A stretch of 35,220 bases of DNA from Pedobacter sp. (GTDB lineage Bacteria > Bacteroidota > Bacteroidia > Sphingobacteriales > Sphingobacteriaceae): assembly GCA_014378705.1 (NCBI GenBank), contig JACMND010000118.1, positions 1 through 35,220 on the forward strand. Direction: 5' to 3'. The notes under the pieces are model-generated. The model worked only from the letters and a program-made list of their open reading frames with translations. It was not told the DNA's origin and ran no database searches. The position numbers and the translations under genes are program-made. Positions 1 to 6,550 of the stretch are shown one piece after another; the stretch's first letter is position 1, and every line of letters begins with the position of its first letter.

Positions 1-104
1 GGTTCCTGCTTTTTTTCGTTTACAACGAAATCTTTTTTACAAGATACAAAACCCAAAAACAGGATTGATAACCCAAAATAGTAAATTTCTTTTTTTAGTT
101 TCAT
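1..104 (-). CDS. Partial lipoprotein gene (5' end only)
   Basis: An ATG at 102-104 on the minus strand opens a frame that runs off the left edge of the window; only 34 complete codons are visible. The peptide begins with a basic segment (MKLKKE), then a hydrophobic stretch, then FVSC with Cys at residue 22, followed by KKDF. This is the layout of a type II (lipoprotein) signal peptide. Lys-rich residues right after the Cys fit lipoproteins of this phylum. It lies downstream of secDF in the same direction but is separated from it by a strong terminator hairpin, so it is probably transcribed separately. The mature domain is outside the window and no function can be given. Confidence 0.6.
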   Translation of the reverse strand, partial: MKLKKEIYYFGLSILFLGFVSCKKDFVVNEKKQE

Positions 105-181
105 GCGGTTTAGTTCCTAGAATTTAAATATTACTAATGAGTATTCTAATTTTTATTATTTGAAAATTATATTTTAAAACA

Positions 182-214
182 GAAAGCCCCGCATCTTTAA
201 AATGCAGGGCTTTC
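182..214 (-). terminator. Rho-independent terminator of secDF
   Basis: Arms 182-194 and 202-214 form a 13-bp stem with a 7-nt loop. Read on the minus strand, the single non-Watson-Crick position becomes a G-U pair, so the stem is complete only in the secDF direction. It is followed on that strand by TGTTTT. The hairpin begins 16 bases past the secDF stop codon. Confidence 0.8.
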
Positions 215-229
215 TGTAAGTAAAAAAAG

Positions 230-3220
230 TTATTTAATAGCTACCGCGGTAGGTATTTTTGTTTTCGGAGTTTTTTTCTCTCTTATAAACTCAACTACAA
301 ACGGTGTAGCCACAAATAAAGAAGAATACGTTCCGAAGATCACACCGATCAGCATCGCGAAAGAGAAGCCTCTTAAAATTTCGCCGCCGAAAATAAAAAT
401 GATCAACAATACGGCAATTGTACAAACGCCGGTAATGACTGTTCGGCTTAAGGTGCTGTTTAATGCGTTATTTATTACGGTAGGCAGGTTTTCATCGCTG
501 GTATGGTGCTGCCCGATATATTCACGTACACGGTCAAATACCACAACCGTATCATTTATGGAGTATCCCATTACCGTTAAAATAGCCGCGATAAACGCCT
601 GATCTATATCTAATGAAAATGGAACCAGGCCGTTTAATAAGGAGAAAATGGATAGCAGAATTAACACGTCATGCAACAACGCGATGATGGCCGATACACC
701 AAACTGCCATTTCCTAAACCGGACAAGGATGTATAAGAAGATAACAACGATGGCAAAAATCACCGAATAGATTGCGGAAATCTTAATATCGTTGGCAATG
801 GTAGGACCAACAGTCTGCGAATCTTTAATCTCATAGTTGGGGCTGACTTTTTTTAACCCGTCATTTAATTTAGAAATTACCTGGTCTGCGGCTTCAGGTG
901 TATTTTCATCTATCAGGTAGGAAGTAGTAATCCGCACTTCGTTGGCAGATCCGAAGGTCTTTACTTCGGGGGCAACCCCAAATTCTGTAAGTAATATATT
1001 CCGTACATTATCTGTTTGAACCGGTTTATCGAATTCCACAAAATAAGAACGGCCACCTTTAAAATCAACTCCCAGACCAAAACCTCTGGTAAACATGGAT
1101 ATTAAGCCGGCAATAATAATGATTGATGAGAATAGATAGAAACGCTTACGGCCTGTAATAAAATCGAACTTTGAATCTTTAAACAGATTTTGGGTAGCTT
1201 TTATAGAAAAACTAATTGGCTGTTGTTTCGCAAGCAACCACTCAAATACCAAACGTGAAATGAAGATAGCAGCAAATAGGGAGGTGATGATACCAATCAT
1301 TAGGGTAGTCGCGAATCCAACAATAGGACCGCTACCGAAAATATAAAGTATAACACCCGTTAAAAAGGTAGTAACGTTTGAATCCAATATGGATGACATG
1401 GCTTTTCTATATCCTTCGGCTATAGCCAGACGAATGCTTTTCCCTTCCGCCAGTTCCTCGCGTATTCGCTCATAAATTAGTACGTTGGCATCAACAGACA
1501 TACCCAGTGAAAGTACGATACCCGCAATTCCGGGCAAGGTTAACACTGCACCTAACGACGCCAGTACGCCCATTAAAAAGAATAAGTTAACGATCAACGC
1601 AATATTAGCAACCCAGCCGGCTTTACTGTAATACAAAGCCATAAATAACAGGATAAAAATAATTCCTGCGATGGTGGAGATTAAACCCGCGTTGATAGAT
1701 TCTAAACCAAGAGACGGGCCAACGACATATTCACTTACCACTTTGGCAGGAGCCGGTAAACGCCCGGCTTTTAAAATATTTGATAAATCCTGGGTATCTT
1801 CAACTTTAAAACTTCCGCTGATAGAAGAAATTCCGTTTGGTATTTCACCTTGAACTGTAGGGGCGGAGTAAACGACATTATCCAGTACAATGGCCACACT
1901 TTTTTTGTTGTTCGCATCCGCAGAAGCAGCAGCCGTTAATTTACGCCATTCCCGGGCACCTTCGCTGTTCATCACCATCACTACTTCCGGATTTCCACGC
2001 TGGTCGTAATCTGAACGGGCATCTGAGATAACATCACCTTCTAATGCGGGGCTGCCGTCAGGTCTGGAAGATTTCAATGCATAAAGTTCAAAAACCTTCG
2101 AATCAGCCGCAATCGGTTTTACCCCCCAAACAAGTTGTATGCTTTGGGGAATGATGGAACTAACTGCCGGCGATCTTAAGTATTTGTTAACCTTGGCGGT
2201 ATCTTTCTGTGCGGCGAAACCTACAACCGGTCCGGGGCGAAGCGCTGGCTGACCGTTTTCTGTTTGAAAAGTGGCCGGGTTTAAAATGGAAAACAATGGA
2301 TTTTGTCTCGTTATTTCCGCCTGGTTTTTCGCAGTTAAAGCACCTGTATCTTTTTTGCTGGTATCCCTTTTCCCTAACGATGCCAGTTTGCCACCTGCTA
2401 AAGTATCGCCTTTAACGGAAGTCTCTTTTGCAGAAGTATCCGTAATAAGGTTTGTTGAAACCAGTATCTTGTTTACATTTTCAAGCAATGGGTATATTTC
2501 TGTGTTATCGTAGGTTTCCCAAAATTCAAGTTTTGCTGATCCCTGCAAGAGTTTACGAACACGCTCAGGTTCTGTAACCCCCGGGAGCTCGATCAGAATC
2601 CTGCTGGTTCCTTCCTGCAATTGGATGTTGGGAGAAGTTACGCCGAATTTATCAATACGGGTACGAAGAATATTGAAAGAACGGTCAATAGCACCTTTGG
2701 ATTCGTTCGTTAAAAATGTTTTAACCTCCGCATTGCTGGAATTGATTTTTATGTTAGAAGCATTTTCTTTTGTTGAAAAAAGTGCTGCCAGGTTTCCGTT
2801 TGGACTTACTTTTTCAAACTCCTCTACAAAAAGAGAAATAAAATCTTTTTGGCTGGTTTTTAAACGGGTTTCTGCGTTACGCAAAGCCGCGTTAAAATTG
2901 GCGTCGGTACTGTTATTGGCCAGGTTGCGTACTAATTCAGTTAAGGAAATTTCCATGGTAACGTTCATGCCACCTTTTAAATCGAGACCAAGGGGAATTT
3001 CACGTTCTTTAGCGTACTGATAGGTAATGTAGTCCAGCCCACCAAAAACCGGCTGGTTGTCCATTGAATCTAAATAAGCTTTTTCTCTTAGCGGATTGCC
3101 ATTAGCAATAGCTTTTGCTTTGCCTTCTACGTGATTCGCAATCCACGTAAAAGAGAGTGAGTATAAACACGCAATTGTTAACGCTATTGCGGCGAATTTA
3201 ACTAGTCCTTTACCTTGCAT
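230..3220 (-). CDS. secDF: Protein translocase subunit SecDF (fused SecD-SecF)
   Basis: Inner-membrane accessory of the Sec translocon that uses the proton-motive force to pull exported proteins into the periplasm. The 996-aa protein carries SecD first: a TM at about 8-28, the motif LGLDLKGGMNV near residue 78, a large periplasmic region, and the SecD TM4-type motif SLGMSVDANVLIYERIREEL. SecF follows, with GLGVDFKGGRSYFVEF and MGYSINDTVVVFDRVREYI. A Lys/Thr/Ser-rich segment at about 258-300 looks disordered and lies in the SecD periplasmic head. The fusion and the length (about 1,000 aa) are usual for Bacteroidota. The ATG start gives a proper first TM. A -7-like element lies about 50 bp upstream and a terminator lies just downstream, so it is probably a single-gene transcript. 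Confidence 0.97.
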   Translation of the reverse strand: MQGKGLVKFAAIALTIACLYSLSFTWIANHVEGKAKAIANGNPLREKAYLDSMDNQPVFGGLDYITYQYAKEREIPLGLDLKGGMNVTMEISLTELVRNLANNSTDANFNAALRNAETRLKTSQKDFISLFVEEFEKVSPNGNLAALFSTKENASNIKINSSNAEVKTFLTNESKGAIDRSFNILRTRIDKFGVTSPNIQLQEGTSRILIELPGVTEPERVRKLLQGSAKLEFWETYDNTEIYPLLENVNKILVSTNLITDTSAKETSVKGDTLAGGKLASLGKRDTSKKDTGALTAKNQAEITRQNPLFSILNPATFQTENGQPALRPGPVVGFAAQKDTAKVNKYLRSPAVSSIIPQSIQLVWGVKPIAADSKVFELYALKSSRPDGSPALEGDVISDARSDYDQRGNPEVVMVMNSEGAREWRKLTAAASADANNKKSVAIVLDNVVYSAPTVQGEIPNGISSISGSFKVEDTQDLSNILKAGRLPAPAKVVSEYVVGPSLGLESINAGLISTIAGIIFILLFMALYYSKAGWVANIALIVNLFFLMGVLASLGAVLTLPGIAGIVLSLGMSVDANVLIYERIREELAEGKSIRLAIAEGYRKAMSSILDSNVTTFLTGVILYIFGSGPIVGFATTLMIGIITSLFAAIFISRLVFEWLLAKQQPISFSIKATQNLFKDSKFDFITGRKRFYLFSSIIIIAGLISMFTRGFGLGVDFKGGRSYFVEFDKPVQTDNVRNILLTEFGVAPEVKTFGSANEVRITTSYLIDENTPEAADQVISKLNDGLKKVSPNYEIKDSQTVGPTIANDIKISAIYSVIFAIVVIFLYILVRFRKWQFGVSAIIALLHDVLILLSIFSLLNGLVPFSLDIDQAFIAAILTVMGYSINDTVVVFDRVREYIGQHHTSDENLPTVINNALNSTLSRTVITGVCTIAVLLIIFIFGGEILRGFSFAMLIGVIFGTYSSLFVATPFVVEFIREKKTPKTKIPTAVAIK

Positions 3221-3272
3221 TTTTATTTAATTGTATAATTATATAGCCTGAAGCCTTTTTTCAGTAAGACGG

Positions 3273-3280
3273 CAAATCTA
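3273..3280 (-). promoter_or_regulatory. Candidate -7 element of the secDF promoter
   Basis: On the minus strand this reads TAGATTTG, a full match to the Bacteroidota -7 consensus TAnnTTTG. It would give a leader of roughly 45 nt before the secDF ATG. No clear TTG -33 element sits 19-21 bp upstream, so this is a half-supported promoter. Confidence 0.35.
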
Positions 3281-3333
3281 ATTAAATTTTCTATTTATAG
3301 GATTTTAAACAAACAAATTATCAGGCATTCCTG

Positions 3334-3816
3334 TTACCTGCGCTCGTATGTAAGAAACGAAAAAGAATACGGGTTTTTAACGTCGGCCGCATGATCTGCA
3401 CGATCTGTGAGTTTCCAAATATCCTGATCAATTTTAGGAAAAAAGGTATCCGCAACAAAAGTATGGTGAATGCACGTAACATGCATCCGGTCAACCAAAC
3501 TGATGGATTGTTCAAATATAGTTGCACCGCCTAAAATGGAAACAAGTTCCTCATCCTTACAAATTTCCAATGCCTTAGCCAGGGAATCAACAGTTTCGGC
3601 ATCTTTGAAAGTTATTTTTTGACTAGTAATGACGATGTTACGCCGGCTAGGCAAAGCTTTGTTGATAGATTCAAAAGTTTTGCGCCCCATAATTACAGGA
3701 TGGCCAATTGTTAATTCTTTTAAGTGTTTAAGGTCTGCCGGTAAATGACAAAGTAACTGGTTATCTTTTCCAATCCCATTATTCTGATCAATGATTACGA
3801 CTATCTGGATTTGCAT
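3334..3816 (-). CDS. folA: Dihydrofolate reductase
   Basis: Reduces dihydrofolate to tetrahydrofolate with NADPH. Thymidylate synthase, encoded just upstream on the same strand, makes dihydrofolate, so the two genes form a metabolic pair. At 160 aa the length is standard. Visible DHFR features are NNGIGKDNQL, HLPADL with the catalytic Asp at residue 28, VIMGRKTFESI, the Gly-Gly turn in SILGGATIF, and the C-terminal DTFFP...SFLTYERR. The odd point is the Met20-loop position equivalent to E. coli Trp22: here it is Cys23 (LLCHLPADL; codon TGT), although this Trp is nearly invariant in chromosomal DHFRs. Everything else looks intact, so the enzyme is probably active but may differ in folate or antifolate binding. 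Confidence 0.96.
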   Translation of the reverse strand: MQIQIVVIIDQNNGIGKDNQLLCHLPADLKHLKELTIGHPVIMGRKTFESINKALPSRRNIVITSQKITFKDAETVDSLAKALEICKDEELVSILGGATIFEQSISLVDRMHVTCIHHTFVADTFFPKIDQDIWKLTDRADHAADVKNPYSFSFLTYERR

Positions 3817-3936
3817 TTAGGTGTTGGGTTGAGTTAGTTGGTTATTGGATAAATTGATCTGTTAATCAAATTGTTTGTGCGCAGTAATGCATTTTTCATG
3901 TACTAGTTCTTAAATCTCAAATCTTAATGATCACTT

Positions 3937-4041
3937 GGGCGTTGCCTGAAGGAGGCCAGGCTTTACACTCCAATCTTTTTGCCCGATCCCTTCGCTCTGT
4001 TCTGAAACGGCAAAAAGGATTTATGTTTCAATCCTTAACGC
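3937..4041 (+). repeat. Nested inverted-repeat (REP-like) intergenic element
   Basis: About 105 bp in the thyA-folA spacer. It starts GGGCGTTGCC and ends CCTTAACGC, so the ends can pair (GCGTT with AACGC). Inside is a longer stem, AATCTTTTTGCC at 3972-3983 with GGCAAAAAGGATT at 4009-4021, which has one bulged base. From memory, a dispersed family with the same plan (GGGCGTT ... ATCTTTTTG ... CAAAAAGGAT ... AACGC) is common between genes in Sphingobacteriaceae and Flavobacteriia; its function is unknown to me. Only one copy is visible here, and its orientation label is arbitrary. Confidence 0.6.
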
Positions 4042-4085
4042 AAAATTTCAACCGGTTCTCGTTGTTCTTTATTCTTTTATCCGTT

Positions 4086-4880
4086 TTAAACCGCTATAGG
4101 GGCTTTAATTCCGGGATAAGGTGCATAATTTTCTAAAGTAAAATCTTCGAATTTAAAGTTAAAGATGTCTTTAATTTCCGGGTTAAGTTTCATTACCGGC
4201 AATGATTTGGGTTCGCGGCTAAGTTGTAATCTGGTTTGCTCAAGGTGGTTGATGTAAAGGTGTGCGTCACCAAAAGTATGTACGAAGTCGCCTGGTTTCA
4301 AACCACAAACCTGAGCTACCATCATGGTAAGCAAAGCATAAGACGCGATGTTGAACGGAACGCCCAAAAAAATATCCGCACTACGCTGGTATAACTGGCA
4401 GCTTAGTTTTCCATCCGCGACGTAAAATTGAAACAGACTATGACAAGGCGGAAGGGCCATATTTTCAATTTCTGCAACGTTCCAGGCTGAAACCATCAGG
4501 CGTCTTGAATCCGGGTTGGTTTTTATCTGGTTAATAACCTGGGTGATCTGATCAATATGCTTTCCGTCTGCCGTTGGCCACGAGCGCCATTGATGACCAT
4601 ATACAGGGCCTAATTCACCATGCTGATCTGCCCATTCATCCCAAATGCTTACTTCATTGTCTTTCAGGTATTTAATATTGGTATCTCCTTTTAAAAACCA
4701 AATTAGCTCATGAATTATAGAACGCAAATGAACTTTTTTTGTAGTTACCAACGGAAACCCTTTCTGCAAATCAAATCGCATCTGGTAACCAAAAATACTA
4801 AGTGTTCCTGTCCCGGTGCGGTCATGCTTTTCAGCTCCGTTGTTTAACACATGTTGCATCAGGTCTAAGTATGGCTTCAT
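4086..4880 (-). CDS. thyA: Thymidylate synthase
   Basis: Methylates dUMP to dTMP using methylenetetrahydrofolate and releases dihydrofolate for FolA. With the ATG at 4878-4880 the protein is 264 aa, the same length as E. coli ThyA, and begins [12 protein letters not shown]. Visible signatures are NDRTGTGT-like [18 protein letters not shown], the active-site Cys146 in [29 protein letters not shown] and [10 protein letters not shown] longer frame starting with TTG at 4913 exists, but it would add eleven residues absent from the family, so the ATG is preferred. It lies divergent from ispE and upstream of folA, with a 269-bp spacer that holds an inverted-repeat element. Confidence 0.97.
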   Translation of the reverse strand: MKPYLDLMQHVLNNGAEKHDRTGTGTLSIFGYQMRFDLQKGFPLVTTKKVHLRSIIHELIWFLKGDTNIKYLKDNEVSIWDEWADQHGELGPVYGHQWRSWPTADGKHIDQITQVINQIKTNPDSRRLMVSAWNVAEIENMALPPCHSLFQFYVADGKLSCQLYQRSADIFLGVPFNIASYALLTMMVAQVCGLKPGDFVHTFGDAHLYINHLEQTRLQLSREPKSLPVMKLNPEIKDIFNFKFEDFTLENYAPYPGIKAPIAV

Positions 4881-4932
4881 TTTGGAGAATTGAGTATTGA
4901 TTGCAATTAACAACTAACAGTTCACAACTAAA

Positions 4933-4962
4933 TTTGGTACGGATGTATAGTATTGATATTTG
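4933..4962 (+). promoter_or_regulatory. Candidate ispE promoter
   Basis: TTTG at 4933-4936 and GATATTTG at 4955-4962 are 18 bp apart. The second matches TAnnTTTG at all but the first base. Together they resemble the Bacteroidota -33/-7 pair, with a predicted transcript start near 4970 and a leader of about 28 nt before the ispE ATG. Confidence 0.45.
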
Positions 4963-4997
4963 TTTCCTAATCTTACACTTAACAACTTGCAACAAAT

Positions 4998-5801
4998 ATG
5001 ATCATTTTTCCAAACGCGAAAATAAACCTTGGCTTAAAAGTTATCAACCGTCGCGATGATGGGTATCATAACATTGAAACTGTACTTTATCCCATAAACA
5101 TTAAAGATGCTTTAGAAATTGTTGAATTTAAAGAATTACAATTTAGCTATTCCGGCATAAAAATTCCTGCCAGCCCGGGCGATAATCTATGTATGAGGGC
5201 ATGGCATCTGATAGCCGGTGATTTTGGGCTGCCGAATGTTCATATGCATCTGCATAAGCAAATTCCGATAGGTGCAGGCTTAGGCGGAGGATCTTCTGAT
5301 GCCGCTTTTTGCATCCGTTTAATAAATGATAAATTTAACCTTGGCCTTTCGATTAGCCAGATGCAGGATTATGCCCGGCAATTGGGATCTGATTGTGCGT
5401 TTTTTATAAATAATACGCCTGTTATGGCATCCGGGAAAGGGGATGTGTTAAGCAATATTCACGTTACCCTTAAAAATTACTACCTGATATTGGTTATGCC
5501 GCCAATACAAATTAGCACTTTAAGAGCCTATCAAGGGGTAATGCCCGGATTAACAAATTTTGACCCGCGGTTACCGGAAACCTTAGCTGTAGAAGAGTGG
5601 AGAAATTTTTTGGTAAATGATTTTGAAAAATCCGTTTTTAAAATTAACCCAGAAATTAAAAAAATAAAAGAATTCTTATATAACCATGGAGCTTTGTATG
5701 CTTCCATGAGTGGAAGTGGAGCCTCAGTTTACGGAATCTTTAAACAGGAGATTAAACTGCCAGAACTCCAACAGCATAATTTTGTATTTTATGATATATA
5801 G
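4998..5801 (+). CDS. ispE: 4-diphosphocytidyl-2-C-methyl-D-erythritol kinase
   Basis: GHMP-family kinase of the MEP isoprenoid pathway; it phosphorylates CDP-methylerythritol on the 2-OH with ATP. The 267-aa protein opens with FPNAKINLGL, where Lys8 is the usual catalytic lysine. It has the GHMP glycine loop IPIGAGLGGGSSDAA (about 89-103), catalytic Asp132 in LGSDCAFF, and the C-terminal glycine motif MSGSGASVYGIF. The ATG start places the Lys at the expected distance from the N-terminus. It stands alone, divergent from thyA and convergent with the small gene at 5883-6131. No strong terminator is visible; a 7-bp hairpin at 5821-5839 lacks a T-run. Confidence 0.97.
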   Translation: MIIFPNAKINLGLKVINRRDDGYHNIETVLYPINIKDALEIVEFKELQFSYSGIKIPASPGDNLCMRAWHLIAGDFGLPNVHMHLHKQIPIGAGLGGGSSDAAFCIRLINDKFNLGLSISQMQDYARQLGSDCAFFINNTPVMASGKGDVLSNIHVTLKNYYLILVMPPIQISTLRAYQGVMPGLTNFDPRLPETLAVEEWRNFLVNDFEKSVFKINPEIKKIKEFLYNHGALYASMSGSGASVYGIFKQEIKLPELQQHNFVFYDI

Positions 5802-5882
5802 TTCTAACTGATGGTGTGCATTGATACCTTATGTATCAAAACGATCTGTAGAATGTCTAATCATTTTTTAACATTTTAAATT

Positions 5883-6131
5883 TCAATTAAGAATTTTGAT
5901 CACACACCGAATAAAACTTTCCCTGGGCCTTGGCTCAAGTTCTTCATAACAGGCTAATTTAATCGCCTCCCGTATTTGTTCGTCAGACCAAACACCGTGG
6001 GCTTTAATTTTATTTACCAAATAATCAACTTCCCATTCTTCGTCGCAATTAAACAATAAACGGTCTATATGCCGTATTTTTCGAATATTGTAGTCAGACC
6101 AGTCACCTTTAACAATTAATTTTGAGAGCAT
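5883..6131 (-). CDS. Hypothetical 82-aa protein with an internal duplication
   Basis: I do not recognise this family. The protein is small, charged and predicted mostly helical, with no signal peptide or TM. It contains two related segments: GDWSDYNIRKI at residues 9-19 and GVWSDEQIREA at residues 46-56, which suggests an ancient duplication of a roughly 37-residue helical unit. Two Cys (29 and 61) and a third near the C-terminus (75) are present, without a metal-binding spacing. It is last in a minus-strand series after the lapA-like gene. A pair of 12-bp direct repeats lies 54-86 bp upstream of its ATG, so it may have its own regulated promoter. It is likely a real gene given its clean codon structure and its own upstream region. 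Confidence 0.65.
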   Translation of the reverse strand: MLSKLIVKGDWSDYNIRKIRHIDRLLFNCDEEWEVDYLVNKIKAHGVWSDEQIREAIKLACYEELEPRPRESFIRCVIKILN

Positions 6132-6184
6132 TAATTATAATTTTCTTAAAGATAAAGTATACTTTTTAGAAGTTATAAACAAAA

Positions 6185-6217
6185 GTGTAAACGGTATAAA
6201 TAAATGTGTAAGCGGTA
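6185..6217. repeat. Two direct repeats GTGTAARCGGTA, 21-bp period
   Basis: GTGTAAACGGTA at 6185-6196 and GTGTAAGCGGTA at 6206-6217 differ at one base. They are 21 bp apart, two helical turns, so both would face the same side of the DNA. They lie upstream of the 82-aa gene and downstream of the lapA-like gene. This arrangement is typical of activator or repressor sites, but the regulator is unknown. Confidence 0.55.
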
Positions 6218-6250
6218 ATTTTTAAATAAATTAATCGTTTAAGAAGAACC

Positions 6251-6277
6251 TATTAATTAATAATAAATTAATTAATA
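6251..6277. repeat. AT-only 11-bp inverted repeat spanning a stop codon
   Basis: TATTAATTAAT at 6251-6261 and ATTAATTAATA at 6267-6277 are perfect inverted arms around a 5-nt loop. The right arm contains the stop codon of the lapA-like gene. The stem has no GC pairs and no T-run follows, so it is not a convincing terminator. It may only reflect low-complexity sequence. Confidence 0.4.
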
Positions 6278-6549
6278 TAGTCTCTGTCTTCATCCGTTAG
6301 ATATTGCGTAAGTGGTTTATCTGTGGAAATTTCCTTTTCAAAATCAACATTATTTAAAATAGTCGGTTTTTTAGGCCTGCCCAACATAAATCCAATAACG
6401 GCGCCTGTTAAAAACATGATACCCAATACACCAAGTTTAGGAATGGTAGTTTCTCCAAAAAACCAAAATTGCATTTCATCAGTATTTTTCATCAGTACAA
6501 TGGTTATTAAAACTGAAATGATAATAATGAAGACGGTTTTTGGGTTCAT
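6268..6549 (-). CDS. LapA-domain (DUF1049-like) two-TM membrane protein
   Basis: A 93-aa inner-membrane protein with a TM at about 4-20, the short loop MQFWFFGETTIPKL, a second TM at about 39-57, then GRPKKP and an acidic tail. This hairpin plan, with F/WxFFG between the TMs and a basic GRPKK exit, fits the lipopolysaccharide assembly protein A domain family. In Proteobacteria LapA/LapB act in LPS control; the role in Bacteroidota is not known to me. The ATG follows the stop of the zincin-barrel gene by one base (TAA-A-ATG), so the two are translationally coupled and probably co-expressed. Confidence 0.75.
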   Translation of the reverse strand: MNPKTVFIIIISVLITIVLMKNTDEMQFWFFGETTIPKLGVLGIMFLTGAVIGFMLGRPKKPTILNNVDFEKEISTDKPLTQYLTDEDRDYIN

Positions 6550-6550
6550 T

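Noticed and set aside
2625-3020. 131-codon open frame on the plus strand
   Set aside because: It lies wholly antisense inside secDF and its translation is a low-complexity shadow without family features.
4881-4913. Longer thyA start at a TTG
   Set aside because: It adds eleven residues absent from thymidylate synthases; the ATG at 4880 yields the standard 264-aa protein.
5822-5833. TGATACCTTATG shared with 23517-23528, considered a dispersed repeat
   Set aside because: A single 12-mer match in 35 kb of AT-rich sequence is expected by chance.
5821-5839. Hairpin TTGATAC/GTATCAA considered as an ispE terminator
   Set aside because: The stem is short and AT-rich and no T-run follows in either direction.
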